Positions 53,166 through 61,841 of a stretch of 64,000 nucleotides of DNA are shown one piece after another (position 1 is the first letter of the stretch; the number at the start of each line of letters is the position of its first letter). This stretch comes from Siphonobacter sp. SORGH_AS_0500 (GTDB lineage: Bacteria; Bacteroidota; Bacteroidia; Cytophagales; Spirosomataceae), in NCBI RefSeq assembly GCF_002838835.1, contig NZ_NHPP01000019.1, positions 1 through 64,000 on the forward strand, given 5' to 3'. The position numbers were made by a program, and so were the translations under genes. Under the pieces are notes generated by a model that was given only the letters and a program-made list of their open reading frames with translations, was not told the DNA's origin and searched no databases.

Positions 53166-55457
53166 TTAGTCGTGAATGGAACGTGGACGGTCGGCGGGAT
53201 TGACGCCAAACGTTTTGCTGGGTTCTTTACCCATCAGAATTTCCATTTCACCACCATTCATCAGGTCTTGGTGTAATAAATAAGACCGGGTATAAGGCTT
53301 TCCATTCAGCTTAATGCTCTGAATGTACTTGTTCTCCGGACCGTTATTCACCGTTTTCAGGTGGAAGGTTTTTCCGTTACCCAATTGCAGAGCTACCTTG
53401 TCAAACACAGGACTACCAAATACGTAAGCTCCATTGGCAGGGTTTACGGGGTAGAAGCCCATCGAAGACAGGATATACCAGGCTGACATTTGACCGACAT
53501 CTTCATTACCAATGATTCCGTCAGGTTTGGTAGTGTACATATGGTCAAGGATGTAGCGTACTTTTTCCGCCGTTTTCCAGGGTTGACCTACGTAAGTATA
53601 CAGGTATGTTACGTGGTGACTGGGTTCATTTCCATGGGCATATTGACCAATCAGACCTGAAATGTCGTTGGAGGCCTCGGCTCCCATGTCACCTTTAATG
53701 ATAAAAAGGGAATCCAGTTTTTGCGTGAACCCTTTTTCTCCACCCAGTAATTCAATCAAACCTTCCACATCTTGAGGCACCAGCCAGGTGTATTGCCAGG
53801 CATTACCTTCGGCGAAATCATCTTTTTCGTGACGCGAAACGAAAGGATTGAAAGGCGTCCGCCATTCTGTATCGGAAACCCGACCCCGCATGAAACGCGT
53901 GCTGGCGTCAAAGTTATTCCGGTAGTTTTTCGCCCGCTTGCTGAAGTAGGCGTAGTCTTCCATTTTACCCAGCCTCTTTGCTACCTGAGCCACGGCCCAG
54001 TCGTCGATGCTGTATTCCATGTTTTTCGCTACACTTTCCGTTTGCGTATCTGCTGGAATGTACCCTTTTGCTTTGATGTAATTCAGGCCGCGTTCATCCA
54101 GCATAGCCGATTTTTTCATTGCCTCAAAAGCCAGATTTACGTCAAAACCATTAAATCCTTTCAGAATGGCATCCGAGATAATGGGTAATGAACTGTTACC
54201 GGGCATGGTGTTTGTTTCATTACCTACTAAATGCCAGATGGGTAACTTACCCTGCTGCTGATAAATGTGCAGCATTGTGTTTACAATGTCATTCACGCGT
54301 TGACCCTGCGTAATCGTCAACAACGGATTTGCTGCCCGATACGTATCCCAAAGTGAAAAGGTAGTCAGGTTTTTGAACTTTGCGTTCGGGTATACTTTCT
54401 GATCTGCTCCGCGATAATCGCCGTTATGATCGTTGAACGTTGACGGAGCAATCATGGTGTGATACAGAGCCGTGTAAAAAACCTTCAAACGATCCTGATC
54501 TTTGGTCTGCACCTGAATTTTGCTCAGTTCCTTATTCCAGGATTCATCGGCATTTTTCGCTACCTGATCAAAATCCCAGCCCGGTACTTCGGCTTTAATA
54601 TTAGCTAAAGCGTTGGCTTCACTGACGGGAGAAATTCCCACTTTTACAAGCACCTGATCGCCCTGTTTAGTAGCAAAACTCAGCACGCCTTTCACCTGAT
54701 TCCCCTTGGCTGATTTGCCGGAAATGGCAGTGGTGGCATTGTATAAATCGAGTTTTTCGATGGGTTTCGAGAAAACGATGGCGAAGAATAACCGCTGATC
54801 TTTAGCCCAACCCGTTGAATAACGATACCCTGTTAAAGTGGTCGCGTCTTTTTGTTCGAGATACGTATCCGTTGCCCGATCCCAGCCAATGCCTTCTTTT
54901 AGATCAATGAGAATGTGTGATTCGTCAGATTTAGGGAAGGTATAGCGATGCATTCCCACCCGCTCGGAGGCGGTTAACTCCACACCAATATCATAGCGTT
55001 GCAATTTTACGGCATAATAACCGGGGTAAACCACTTCGTCATCGTGCGAGAAACGAGACATGTACCCGCTTGGTGAATTACCTGCTACGCTACGCTCTAG
55101 CCGGACTTTACCCGTCGTTGGAATCATGAGTACATCGCCTAAATCCCCGATACCCGTTCCGCTTAGGTGCGTGTGAGAGAAACCGGCAATCAGCGAGTCC
55201 GATACGTGGTAACCCGAACACCAGTCCCAGCCATCCCCTAACTTCCCGGGGTTCGCCTGTGTAGGTCCAATCTGTATTGCCCCAAAAGGAACGTTCGCCC
55301 CTAAAAATACGTGACCGTGAAAACCCGTACCAATGCGGGGATCAACATACTGGGTAAAATGCCCCGGCTTCGCTTTGGCAGCGGAAGAATGGGGTTTACT
55401 ATGTTTGCCGCAAGCGGCAGCCAGCAGGGCCAAAGCCAGAATACTTACTTTTTTCAT
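53166..55457 (-). CDS. GH92 alpha-mannosidase lipoprotein
   Basis: A 763-residue lipoprotein (lipobox LAAAC, Cys16) of glycoside hydrolase family 92, calcium-dependent exo-alpha-mannosidases acting on N-glycans and mannans. The N-terminal hallmark VDPRIGTGFHGHVFLGA is present, then GDGWDWCSGYH and FSHTHLSGTG; the catalytic barrel has GNETNTMPGNS, GNEPSHHVTYLY and GNEDVGQMSAWY. Surface anchoring would let it trim host or plant glycans for uptake. The downstream GH2 enzyme probably acts on the same glycans. No SusC/SusD pair is in the window. Confidence 0.93.
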   Translation of the reverse strand: MKKVSILALALLAAACGKHSKPHSSAAKAKPGHFTQYVDPRIGTGFHGHVFLGANVPFGAIQIGPTQANPGKLGDGWDWCSGYHVSDSLIAGFSHTHLSGTGIGDLGDVLMIPTTGKVRLERSVAGNSPSGYMSRFSHDDEVVYPGYYAVKLQRYDIGVELTASERVGMHRYTFPKSDESHILIDLKEGIGWDRATDTYLEQKDATTLTGYRYSTGWAKDQRLFFAIVFSKPIEKLDLYNATTAISGKSAKGNQVKGVLSFATKQGDQVLVKVGISPVSEANALANIKAEVPGWDFDQVAKNADESWNKELSKIQVQTKDQDRLKVFYTALYHTMIAPSTFNDHNGDYRGADQKVYPNAKFKNLTTFSLWDTYRAANPLLTITQGQRVNDIVNTMLHIYQQQGKLPIWHLVGNETNTMPGNSSLPIISDAILKGFNGFDVNLAFEAMKKSAMLDERGLNYIKAKGYIPADTQTESVAKNMEYSIDDWAVAQVAKRLGKMEDYAYFSKRAKNYRNNFDASTRFMRGRVSDTEWRTPFNPFVSRHEKDDFAEGNAWQYTWLVPQDVEGLIELLGGEKGFTQKLDSLFIIKGDMGAEASNDISGLIGQYAHGNEPSHHVTYLYTYVGQPWKTAEKVRYILDHMYTTKPDGIIGNEDVGQMSAWYILSSMGFYPVNPANGAYVFGSPVFDKVALQLGNGKTFHLKTVNNGPENKYIQSIKLNGKPYTRSYLLHQDLMNGGEMEILMGKEPSKTFGVNPADRPRSIHD

Positions 55458-55901
55458 AAAAACAGAACACGCAAAGGCAGCAAGAGCCTCGGTAGAAATG
55501 TATCAATAGTGTTAGGTAACCCTAAGAAATCGTATTAAGGGAGTTGAAGTTAAGGAGCTTAGAAGGCGAATCCTTATTTTTTAAAATATTTTACAAATAT
55601 GGGAAATGGTTTGGGCTAGAAAAGAAAACGATTGAAATTCTGGGAAGGCTACAAATACTTGGTGAAAAAATGATGGTTTTAAGGAAGTATAAAATTCTAA
55701 AACCGCCTTATAACAGAATTGCCGAATAATATTTGGAATCTAAAACGGAACGCATCGACTGTAGAGACACGGTTTATTACGTCTAGCCGAGCATGAAATA
55801 CGATACGGATAGTTCCCGTTGGCGTCGAAGACGCAATTCTCATGAATCCGTATTGAAAACGCGGAATAACCGTGTCATTTGATACGATGAGTCGCTTTTT
55901 G
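55458..55901. repeat. Gap with a diverged palindromic element
   Basis: The first 300 bases hold nothing recognised. At about 55761-55889 an element begins GTAGAGACACGGTTTATTAC and ends with GCGGAATAACCGTGTC, whose inner parts pair imperfectly. The left end resembles the MITE-like family; the whole is a diverged or related member. Confidence 0.5.
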
Positions 55902-56876
55902 TTAGTTAAATCGATAGGCAATGGCAAATCCTCCGTAATGCTCGGCTTTTTCACGCATCAAACGAGCTTCGCGTTGCGTGTAGGAGAAGGTAGAGGAAAG
56001 GGTTAGCCGATGAAATGCTGCCGTTATTCCCAGTTGATGCAAGTAAACAAATGGAGTGATAGGTCCGGTAGCGGGACCTTTGTCCTGAAGAAAAAGACCA
56101 CCCTGGATGGTGGAGTTATAGAGCTGGTATTTGAGTTGAGGATGGAAAAAGAAATAAATCTCCGGTTTCTGATGATCGGAATTACGACTGATTTGGGCAT
56201 TAAATAAAGAGGACTCCGAAGCCTTTTGAAAGAGGCCGAGCTGGAATAACAAACCCGCTGAAGCACTGGTAAAAGGCGTACCGAGCTCCACTTGTGCCGA
56301 CGTAAATACTTCTAGCCAACGCTGACGTTTGGGAGGTAATAAGCTGTGAAAATATTGTCCGCGAAGGTTTAGGGAGAACTCGCTATTCAACTGCTTAACC
56401 CAGCCTTCGGGAGGAATAAAATTAAAGGTTTTGTGAATAAGCGTTTGTATCTGCTTGGCATACGAATGCTTACCTGTAAAGCCGAGGGAGGCCGAAACAT
56501 TTAAAACCTGATTTTTCCGGTAGAAAAAAGAAAAGCCTTTTTGGGCATAGAGATAGCCCGTATAGGGTCGATCAATTTGGCGAGTCGTTACTAAAAAAAC
56601 GTTTTCTGGATTATAAATCATTTGCCCGATCTGGTACGTAGATGTGATTTTGGTAACCTTACGGGTGCTATCAAGACGATTATTAAGCTTTGAGGGTAGG
56701 TAATAAAAGCTGGCAAAAATGCCGTTGGTATAATAACCATCGTGCCTGTTCCAAAGGTAGGCATCGTTTTCAGAGATGACTTTCAGTTCATGACTTTGAG
56801 CTAACAGCAGTTGGGGGAGAAGTAGTCCAAACCAAAGAAAAACAAACCGTAAAAAGGCAGAAGGCATAAATGGCAA
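55902..56876 (-). CDS. LpxR-family lipid A deacylase
   Basis: A 324-residue outer-membrane protein with a signal peptide (ending LLLAQ at about 26; a second ATG lies at 56867). The family motif SENDAYLWNRHDGYYTNG contains N37, D38 and T50, which correspond to residues of the Salmonella LpxR active site, and barrel-forming strands fill the rest, ending AEHYGGFAIAYRFN. LpxR removes the 3'-acyloxyacyl group from lipid A in a calcium-dependent manner. It may remodel the outer membrane. The assignment is by family features. Confidence 0.85.
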   Translation of the reverse strand: MPFMPSAFLRFVFLWFGLLLPQLLLAQSHELKVISENDAYLWNRHDGYYTNGIFASFYYLPSKLNNRLDSTRKVTKITSTYQIGQMIYNPENVFLVTTRQIDRPYTGYLYAQKGFSFFYRKNQVLNVSASLGFTGKHSYAKQIQTLIHKTFNFIPPEGWVKQLNSEFSLNLRGQYFHSLLPPKRQRWLEVFTSAQVELGTPFTSASAGLLFQLGLFQKASESSLFNAQISRNSDHQKPEIYFFFHPQLKYQLYNSTIQGGLFLQDKGPATGPITPFVYLHQLGITAAFHRLTLSSTFSYTQREARLMREKAEHYGGFAIAYRFN

Positions 56877-56954
56877 TGTATAGAGGTATCAGGCATTAGA
56901 GAAGCTAAGCTAATAAACTGAAAAGGAAGGAAGATGGTTTGGAATGCCTGGGTA

Positions 56955-57300
56955 TCGCCGCTGCGGTTTGGAGTTTGGAGTGAAAACCAGTAAAGATAGG
57001 GGAGACGTTTTGAAATGCAGACCATAACCCCAGAGGGGTTTAACATGGATAGCCCCGGATGATAATCCGGGGTGAATGGGCCGGATAATGTGAGAGTGCG
57101 ACAATTCACATGAAGATGCGACTTCATCGCGTCTCTAACAAAGAGGGAGACTAGAACTCTACTTCTGTTGTTCTTACGAACTAGCTTTCCCGCCCTGGCT
57201 GGTGTCTTCACCAGCCATTCATATAAAGCCTAGTGGTTGGTGAGGACACCAACCATGGTGGAAAGTTAGACAAGACGTTTGGAAATGGGAGGTATAACCC
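56955..57300. repeat. Composite repeat, third locus
   Basis: Truncated core CGCCGCTGCGG (56956-56966), two GGAGTTT-like units, the conserved block (GTAAAGATAGGGGAGACGTT), a CCCC-type pair (57024-57072), a MITE end fragment (GATGCGACTTCATCGCGTCT at about 57116), a REPIN-like pair (57196-57255) and a second conserved block ending near 57300 (ACGTTTGGAAATGGGAGGTA). The module order matches the loci at 31384 and 47359 except for the inserted MITE fragment. From 57300 to 57517 only weak repeat remnants are seen. Confidence 0.75.
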
Positions 57301-57517
57301 CTCCGCAGTTTGGGATAGATTATACTGTGGATAGCCCCAGGTTGGACAGCCCTGAATTGACAATCCGCAGAGAAGAATCCACTATCCTGCTTTCACAGCG
57401 TCACAGACGCGGTTCTCTCAAATCCGTGTTAAAAACTTGGACTAACTTCCGCATTCTTGCGTCCCCACAACAGCATTTCTTATAATTCCGTCTTGATAGA
57501 CTTAGGCTTAACAAAAC

Positions 57518-57553
57518 AAAGGGTTTGAGGAAAATATGTTCCTCAAACCCTTT
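57518..57553 (-). terminator. Terminator of the metal efflux operon
   Basis: AAAGGGTTTGAGGAA/TTCCTCAAACCCTTT perfect stem with a 6-base loop, 31 bases after the stop of the RND pump gene; U-rich on the minus strand. Confidence 0.9.
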
Positions 57554-57583
57554 CTAACCTTCAAACGAAATCAAAGCCAAATG

Positions 57584-60500
57584 CTACTGCATCAGCTTTT
57601 TCCGACGTTCGCGGCCACTGTAAACCCATTCGTATACAGCGGGTAGAATCAATAAGGATAATACCGAAGCAGTTATCAAGCCCCCAATGACTACAATTGC
57701 CAGTGGTTTCTGCGTTTCGGAACCAATACCGTGGGACAGAGCCGCAGGTAACAGACCTAACGAGGCCATCAGAGCTGTCATAATTACTGGACGCAAACGT
57801 GACTTAGCTCCTTCTTTAATGGCTTCGCCGAGTGGCATTTTCTCGTGTAGATTCTGACGGAATTTATTGACCAGAATAACCCCATCCTGTGTGGCGACAC
57901 CGAAGAGAGCGATAAAGCCCACACCGGCTGAGATACTGAAATTCATACCTGTCAGCAACAGAGCCATAATACCACCGATGAGAGCAAAGGGCACATTGAG
58001 CAGAACCAGAATCGAATCCAGAGCATTGCCGAAAGAGGCAAAGAGAATAAAGAAAATCAGCAGAATACTGATGGGAACTACAATGGATAATTGACGTTCA
58101 GCCCGTTGCTGGTTTTCAAATTCTCCATTCCACTTGATTTCATACCCTTTATCGAGTTTGACAGCAGCCTGCACGCGTTGTTGGGCTTCTTCAATCGTGC
58201 TACCCAAATCCCGGCCACGAACCGAGAATTTTACTGCAATGAAGCGGGCGTTGTTTTCCCGGTAAATGAAGGCTGGGCCAGCTACGTTACCAATATTGGC
58301 AATTTCCTTGAGCGGAATCTTACCGCCGTCCATGGTTGGTACTCGTAAAGCTCCGATCTGTTCGATGGACGAACGGAAGGGTAAATCATAGCGTAACCGA
58401 AGATCGAATTTGCGTTCTTCTTCGTAGACCTGACTTACGGCTTTACCACCAATCGCCATTTCAATAACGGCGTTTGCATCGGCAGCATCTACGCCATATT
58501 GAGCCATTTTATCGGGATTCAGCGTAATGATTAACTCCGGTTGACCGAGGTTACGAAACACGCCTAAGTCCTGAATGCCGGGTACTTTCTTAAGAATAGC
58601 GTAGACCTGATCCGCTTTTTTGTCCAGTACGTTTAAGTCTCGTCCCTGTATTTTGACGGCAATCGAGCCTTTGACGCCGGATACGGCTTCTTCAACGTTA
58701 TCCGAAATGGGTTGGGAAAAGTTAAAGTCAATGCCCCGGTATTTATGCAGTTTCTGTTGCATTTCGGCGATTAACTCATCTTTGGTAATGTCGCGTTTCC
58801 ACTCTTCCTGAGGGTATAAGTCCACGAAGAATTCCTGATTGAAAAAGCCCGTTGCATCCGTTCCGTCGTTAGGACGGCCCGTTTGGGAGATTACGCCGCG
58901 AACTTCAGGATACTGCTCAAAAACCTGACGGAATTTGCGGGTATAGTGATAGGAATCTTCCAGACTGATACTTAAAGGCATACTGGCCCGCACGTAAATC
59001 GAACCTTCGTTAAGGTGAGGCAGGAATTCCGTTCCTACAAAGTGGAAGGAAGCGAGGGATCCGATGAGGAAAAGAACGGCTATCGTGATAGCCCGTTTGG
59101 GGTGATCCATCACCCGATTCAGCAGTGGAGCGTAGTTCCGGTTTAGAAATTCAATAACCGGATTATGACGTTCGCGGACGTTTTTATTGAGTAAAATGCT
59201 ACTTAAAACTGGAACCAGTGTCAAGGCCAGCAATAAAGCACCGAGCAGAGCAAAACCCATCGTGAAAGCCAGCGGACTGAAAAGCTTACCTTCCACTTTC
59301 TGGAACGAGAAAATGGGTAATAAAGCCGTAATAATGATAAGCTTGGAGGTAAAAATGGATTTACCCATTTCTACCGAAGTTTTCAAAATTCGGCCCATTT
59401 TGGCTCGTTTATTAAACCTCTCCATACCCTCATGCTCGGCCCAGTGAGCCAGCATTACAAAGAGCCCTTCCACCATTACTACCGCTCCGTCAATGATAAT
59501 TCCAAAGTCAATAGCTCCGATGGATAAGAGATTGGCTGACATTCCTTTCATCCGCATCAGGATAAAAGCGAAGAGTAAAGCCAAAGGAATGACGATGGCT
59601 ACGGTAACCGTTGTCCGCCAGTCCGCCAGGAAAATCAACAGAATGACGGTGACCAGCGTAATACCCATAATCACGTTTTCGCCCACGGTGTGCAGCGTGT
59701 GATTGTTGAGCTCCGTTCGGTCGTAGAAAACCTTGATTTTTACATCAGAGGGTAAGACAACCGAATTGAGATAGGCAATTTTCTCCTTAAGTTGGGGTAA
59801 AACCAGTCCTGGGTTTTCACCTTTCCGCATCAGAACAATGCCTTCTACCACGTCATCATGATTATCCCGACCGACGATGCCTAGTTGAGGTAAAGCCGAT
59901 TCGTGAACGGTTCCCAGATTGGAAAGCCGAACGGGAACGCCTTTTACGTTCTTAACGATCACCTTCTCAATGTCAGAGACATTTTTTACAATCCCGATAC
60001 CCCGAACCACAAATGCTTGCTGCCCTTCCCGAAGGATATCCCCGCCGACATTCACGTTAGCTCGTTGCAGGGCACTGTAGACATCAAGAGCCGTCAAGTC
60101 ATATTTGGCCAGTAAAGCAGGGTTAATACTTACTTCGAAGGTCTTAACGTGTCCACCAAAACTGACCACATCAGCAATGCCCGGAACGGCCTTGATCGCT
60201 TTCTCTACCGTCCAGTCCTGAATGGTTTTTAATTCCGTGGTATTCTTGGTATTGGAAGTCAGCGTGTAGCGATAAATCTCCCCCGTAGGGCCAGCGGGAG
60301 GCTGAATTTCAGCATCTACGCCATCGGGTAAGTTTACATTCGCCAGTTTCTGACTGGCCTCCATGCGGGCGTTGAAGTTATCAACGCCATCTTCAAAAAC
60401 GATTTTAATGAAAGATAATCCGAACAGGTTAATGGAACGAATCGCCGTCTTATGGGAAATGGAGTTCATTTCTGTTTCAATCGGACTGGAAATGAAACGC

Positions 60501-60694
60501 TCCACTTCTTCGGCACTACGACCCGGCCATTGGGTAATAATAACCACTTCGGTATTGGTTACGTCGGGGTAAGCTTCCACCGGCGTATTGTAAAAACTAA
60601 CGGCTCCCGCAATGACAACCAGTCCGGTCATCAGAAACACAATGCCTTTGTGTTTAAGGGAAAAGCCAATGATATTTTTAATGAACTTATTCAT
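57584..60694 (-). CDS. Heavy-metal RND efflux pump (CzcA/CusA type)
   Basis: The inner-membrane proton-driven pump of a tripartite metal exporter, 1036 residues with the twelve-helix RND layout and two large periplasmic loops. The proton-relay segment of helix 4 reads AIDFGIIIDGAVVMVEG, as in divalent-cation CzcA members, whereas CusA-like Cu/Ag pumps vary at the Asp/Glu positions. It ends in a basic C-terminus (SGRERRKKLMQ). It is the third gene of the outer-membrane factor/fusion protein/pump operon; the gap to the fusion protein gene is 28 bases. The metals exported (Co, Zn, Cd or Cu) are inferred from the family. Confidence 0.92.
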   Translation of the reverse strand: MNKFIKNIIGFSLKHKGIVFLMTGLVVIAGAVSFYNTPVEAYPDVTNTEVVIITQWPGRSAEEVERFISSPIETEMNSISHKTAIRSINLFGLSFIKIVFEDGVDNFNARMEASQKLANVNLPDGVDAEIQPPAGPTGEIYRYTLTSNTKNTTELKTIQDWTVEKAIKAVPGIADVVSFGGHVKTFEVSINPALLAKYDLTALDVYSALQRANVNVGGDILREGQQAFVVRGIGIVKNVSDIEKVIVKNVKGVPVRLSNLGTVHESALPQLGIVGRDNHDDVVEGIVLMRKGENPGLVLPQLKEKIAYLNSVVLPSDVKIKVFYDRTELNNHTLHTVGENVIMGITLVTVILLIFLADWRTTVTVAIVIPLALLFAFILMRMKGMSANLLSIGAIDFGIIIDGAVVMVEGLFVMLAHWAEHEGMERFNKRAKMGRILKTSVEMGKSIFTSKLIIITALLPIFSFQKVEGKLFSPLAFTMGFALLGALLLALTLVPVLSSILLNKNVRERHNPVIEFLNRNYAPLLNRVMDHPKRAITIAVLFLIGSLASFHFVGTEFLPHLNEGSIYVRASMPLSISLEDSYHYTRKFRQVFEQYPEVRGVISQTGRPNDGTDATGFFNQEFFVDLYPQEEWKRDITKDELIAEMQQKLHKYRGIDFNFSQPISDNVEEAVSGVKGSIAVKIQGRDLNVLDKKADQVYAILKKVPGIQDLGVFRNLGQPELIITLNPDKMAQYGVDAADANAVIEMAIGGKAVSQVYEEERKFDLRLRYDLPFRSSIEQIGALRVPTMDGGKIPLKEIANIGNVAGPAFIYRENNARFIAVKFSVRGRDLGSTIEEAQQRVQAAVKLDKGYEIKWNGEFENQQRAERQLSIVVPISILLIFFILFASFGNALDSILVLLNVPFALIGGIMALLLTGMNFSISAGVGFIALFGVATQDGVILVNKFRQNLHEKMPLGEAIKEGAKSRLRPVIMTALMASLGLLPAALSHGIGSETQKPLAIVVIGGLITASVLSLLILPAVYEWVYSGRERRKKLMQ

Positions 60695-60722
60695 GATCGG
60701 ACCCGGGAAGGGAGTGGGGGGA

Positions 60723-61805
60723 TTAGTCCGTTAATTCATTGAAAAGTAATAAGGCACCTTCGGTAACGATGGGATCACCATCTTTCAAGTCGCCTTTCAC
60801 ATAGCTATAGCGGGAAGTGCTACGGATGACTTCCACGGGTACTGCCTCGTATTTTCCTTTGCCCATATCCTTGATAACAAAGTATTTATCTTCGCTAAAA
60901 ATGACCGACTTCGGATTTACCGCCAGTAAGCTTTCGGGTTTTTCAATGTGCAGTTTAATCGTGCAGAACATCTGAGGTTTCAAAAGTCCACCGGGGTTAG
61001 GTAATACCACGCGGGCTTGTAATACCTTACTGTCGTTATCAATCACCTGGCTGATGTTTTCAATTTTTCCCTGAAAAACTTTATCAGGATACGCCAGAGT
61101 TGTGATATTCACTTGCTGTCCCACTTTAACGGCTTCAATGTCCGATTCGTAGATATTAATCAGAATCCAGACATCCGACAGATTGGAGATGGTGAACATG
61201 CTGTTTCCATTGTCCGAACGAATTTGGGTATTGGGGTTCACGTTCCGTTCTACCACGTAACCACTCACGGGAGATTTCACCAGGAAGGTCGGCTGGTTAG
61301 TAGACGAGGTTCCGCCGTACATTTTCAATACCTGCGTCGAACGATCCAGTTCTGAAGTCGCAATTTCAAGTTGCTTACGGGCATTAATCAAATCCGATTC
61401 GCTCGAAAATTTGCTTTTATAAAGCTGTTCGGCATTATCTGCATTGCGTTTGGCAATGTCGAAACCGGCTTTGGCCTGATTATAATCGCGTTGAAACTGG
61501 CTTACATCCGCACTTTGCAGTTTGGCTAATATTTGGCCCTGTTTCACATAGGCTCCAAGCTCGGCGTTTACTTCCAACACATTACCACTAACAATGGGGA
61601 AAACGCGATCTACCTGTTTCTGATCGAAAGACACTTCGCCCGTGAATTGTAACTCCTGCTCGTAATTTCGAATGTGAACCGTATCTGTCTTAAAGGCCGA
61701 ATCCGTATCCTTCGTATTTACTTCCTGGGGTGTTTTGTTTTGCTGACAAGCCGCAAGAGTCAGCAGACTCAGCAGGTAGAAAAACGGCTTTAAGTTCGTT
61801 TTCAT
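60723..61805 (-). CDS. Periplasmic membrane-fusion protein (CzcB type)
   Basis: A 360-residue HlyD-family adaptor with a lipoprotein signal (lipobox LAAC, Cys20). Domains: barrel-sandwich hybrid with VNAELGAYVKQGQILAKL at about 80, a coiled-coil hairpin of about 40+40 residues (FQRDYNQAKAGFDIAKRNAD), then lipoyl and beta-barrel domains and a membrane-proximal part. It bridges the RND pump and the outer-membrane channel. It lies in the middle of the operon. No metal-binding N-terminal extension is obvious. Confidence 0.92.
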   Translation of the reverse strand: MKTNLKPFFYLLSLLTLAACQQNKTPQEVNTKDTDSAFKTDTVHIRNYEQELQFTGEVSFDQKQVDRVFPIVSGNVLEVNAELGAYVKQGQILAKLQSADVSQFQRDYNQAKAGFDIAKRNADNAEQLYKSKFSSESDLINARKQLEIATSELDRSTQVLKMYGGTSSTNQPTFLVKSPVSGYVVERNVNPNTQIRSDNGNSMFTISNLSDVWILINIYESDIEAVKVGQQVNITTLAYPDKVFQGKIENISQVIDNDSKVLQARVVLPNPGGLLKPQMFCTIKLHIEKPESLLAVNPKSVIFSEDKYFVIKDMGKGKYEAVPVEVIRSTSRYSYVKGDLKDGDPIVTEGALLLFNELTD

Positions 61806-61841
61806 AAAAAGTGGGAAAAGGGATGGAAACCTGGAGTGGAG

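Noticed and set aside
55544..55729. Frame of 61 codons in the gap after GH92
   Set aside because: Lysine-rich translation of A/T-rich DNA with no conserved pattern seen.
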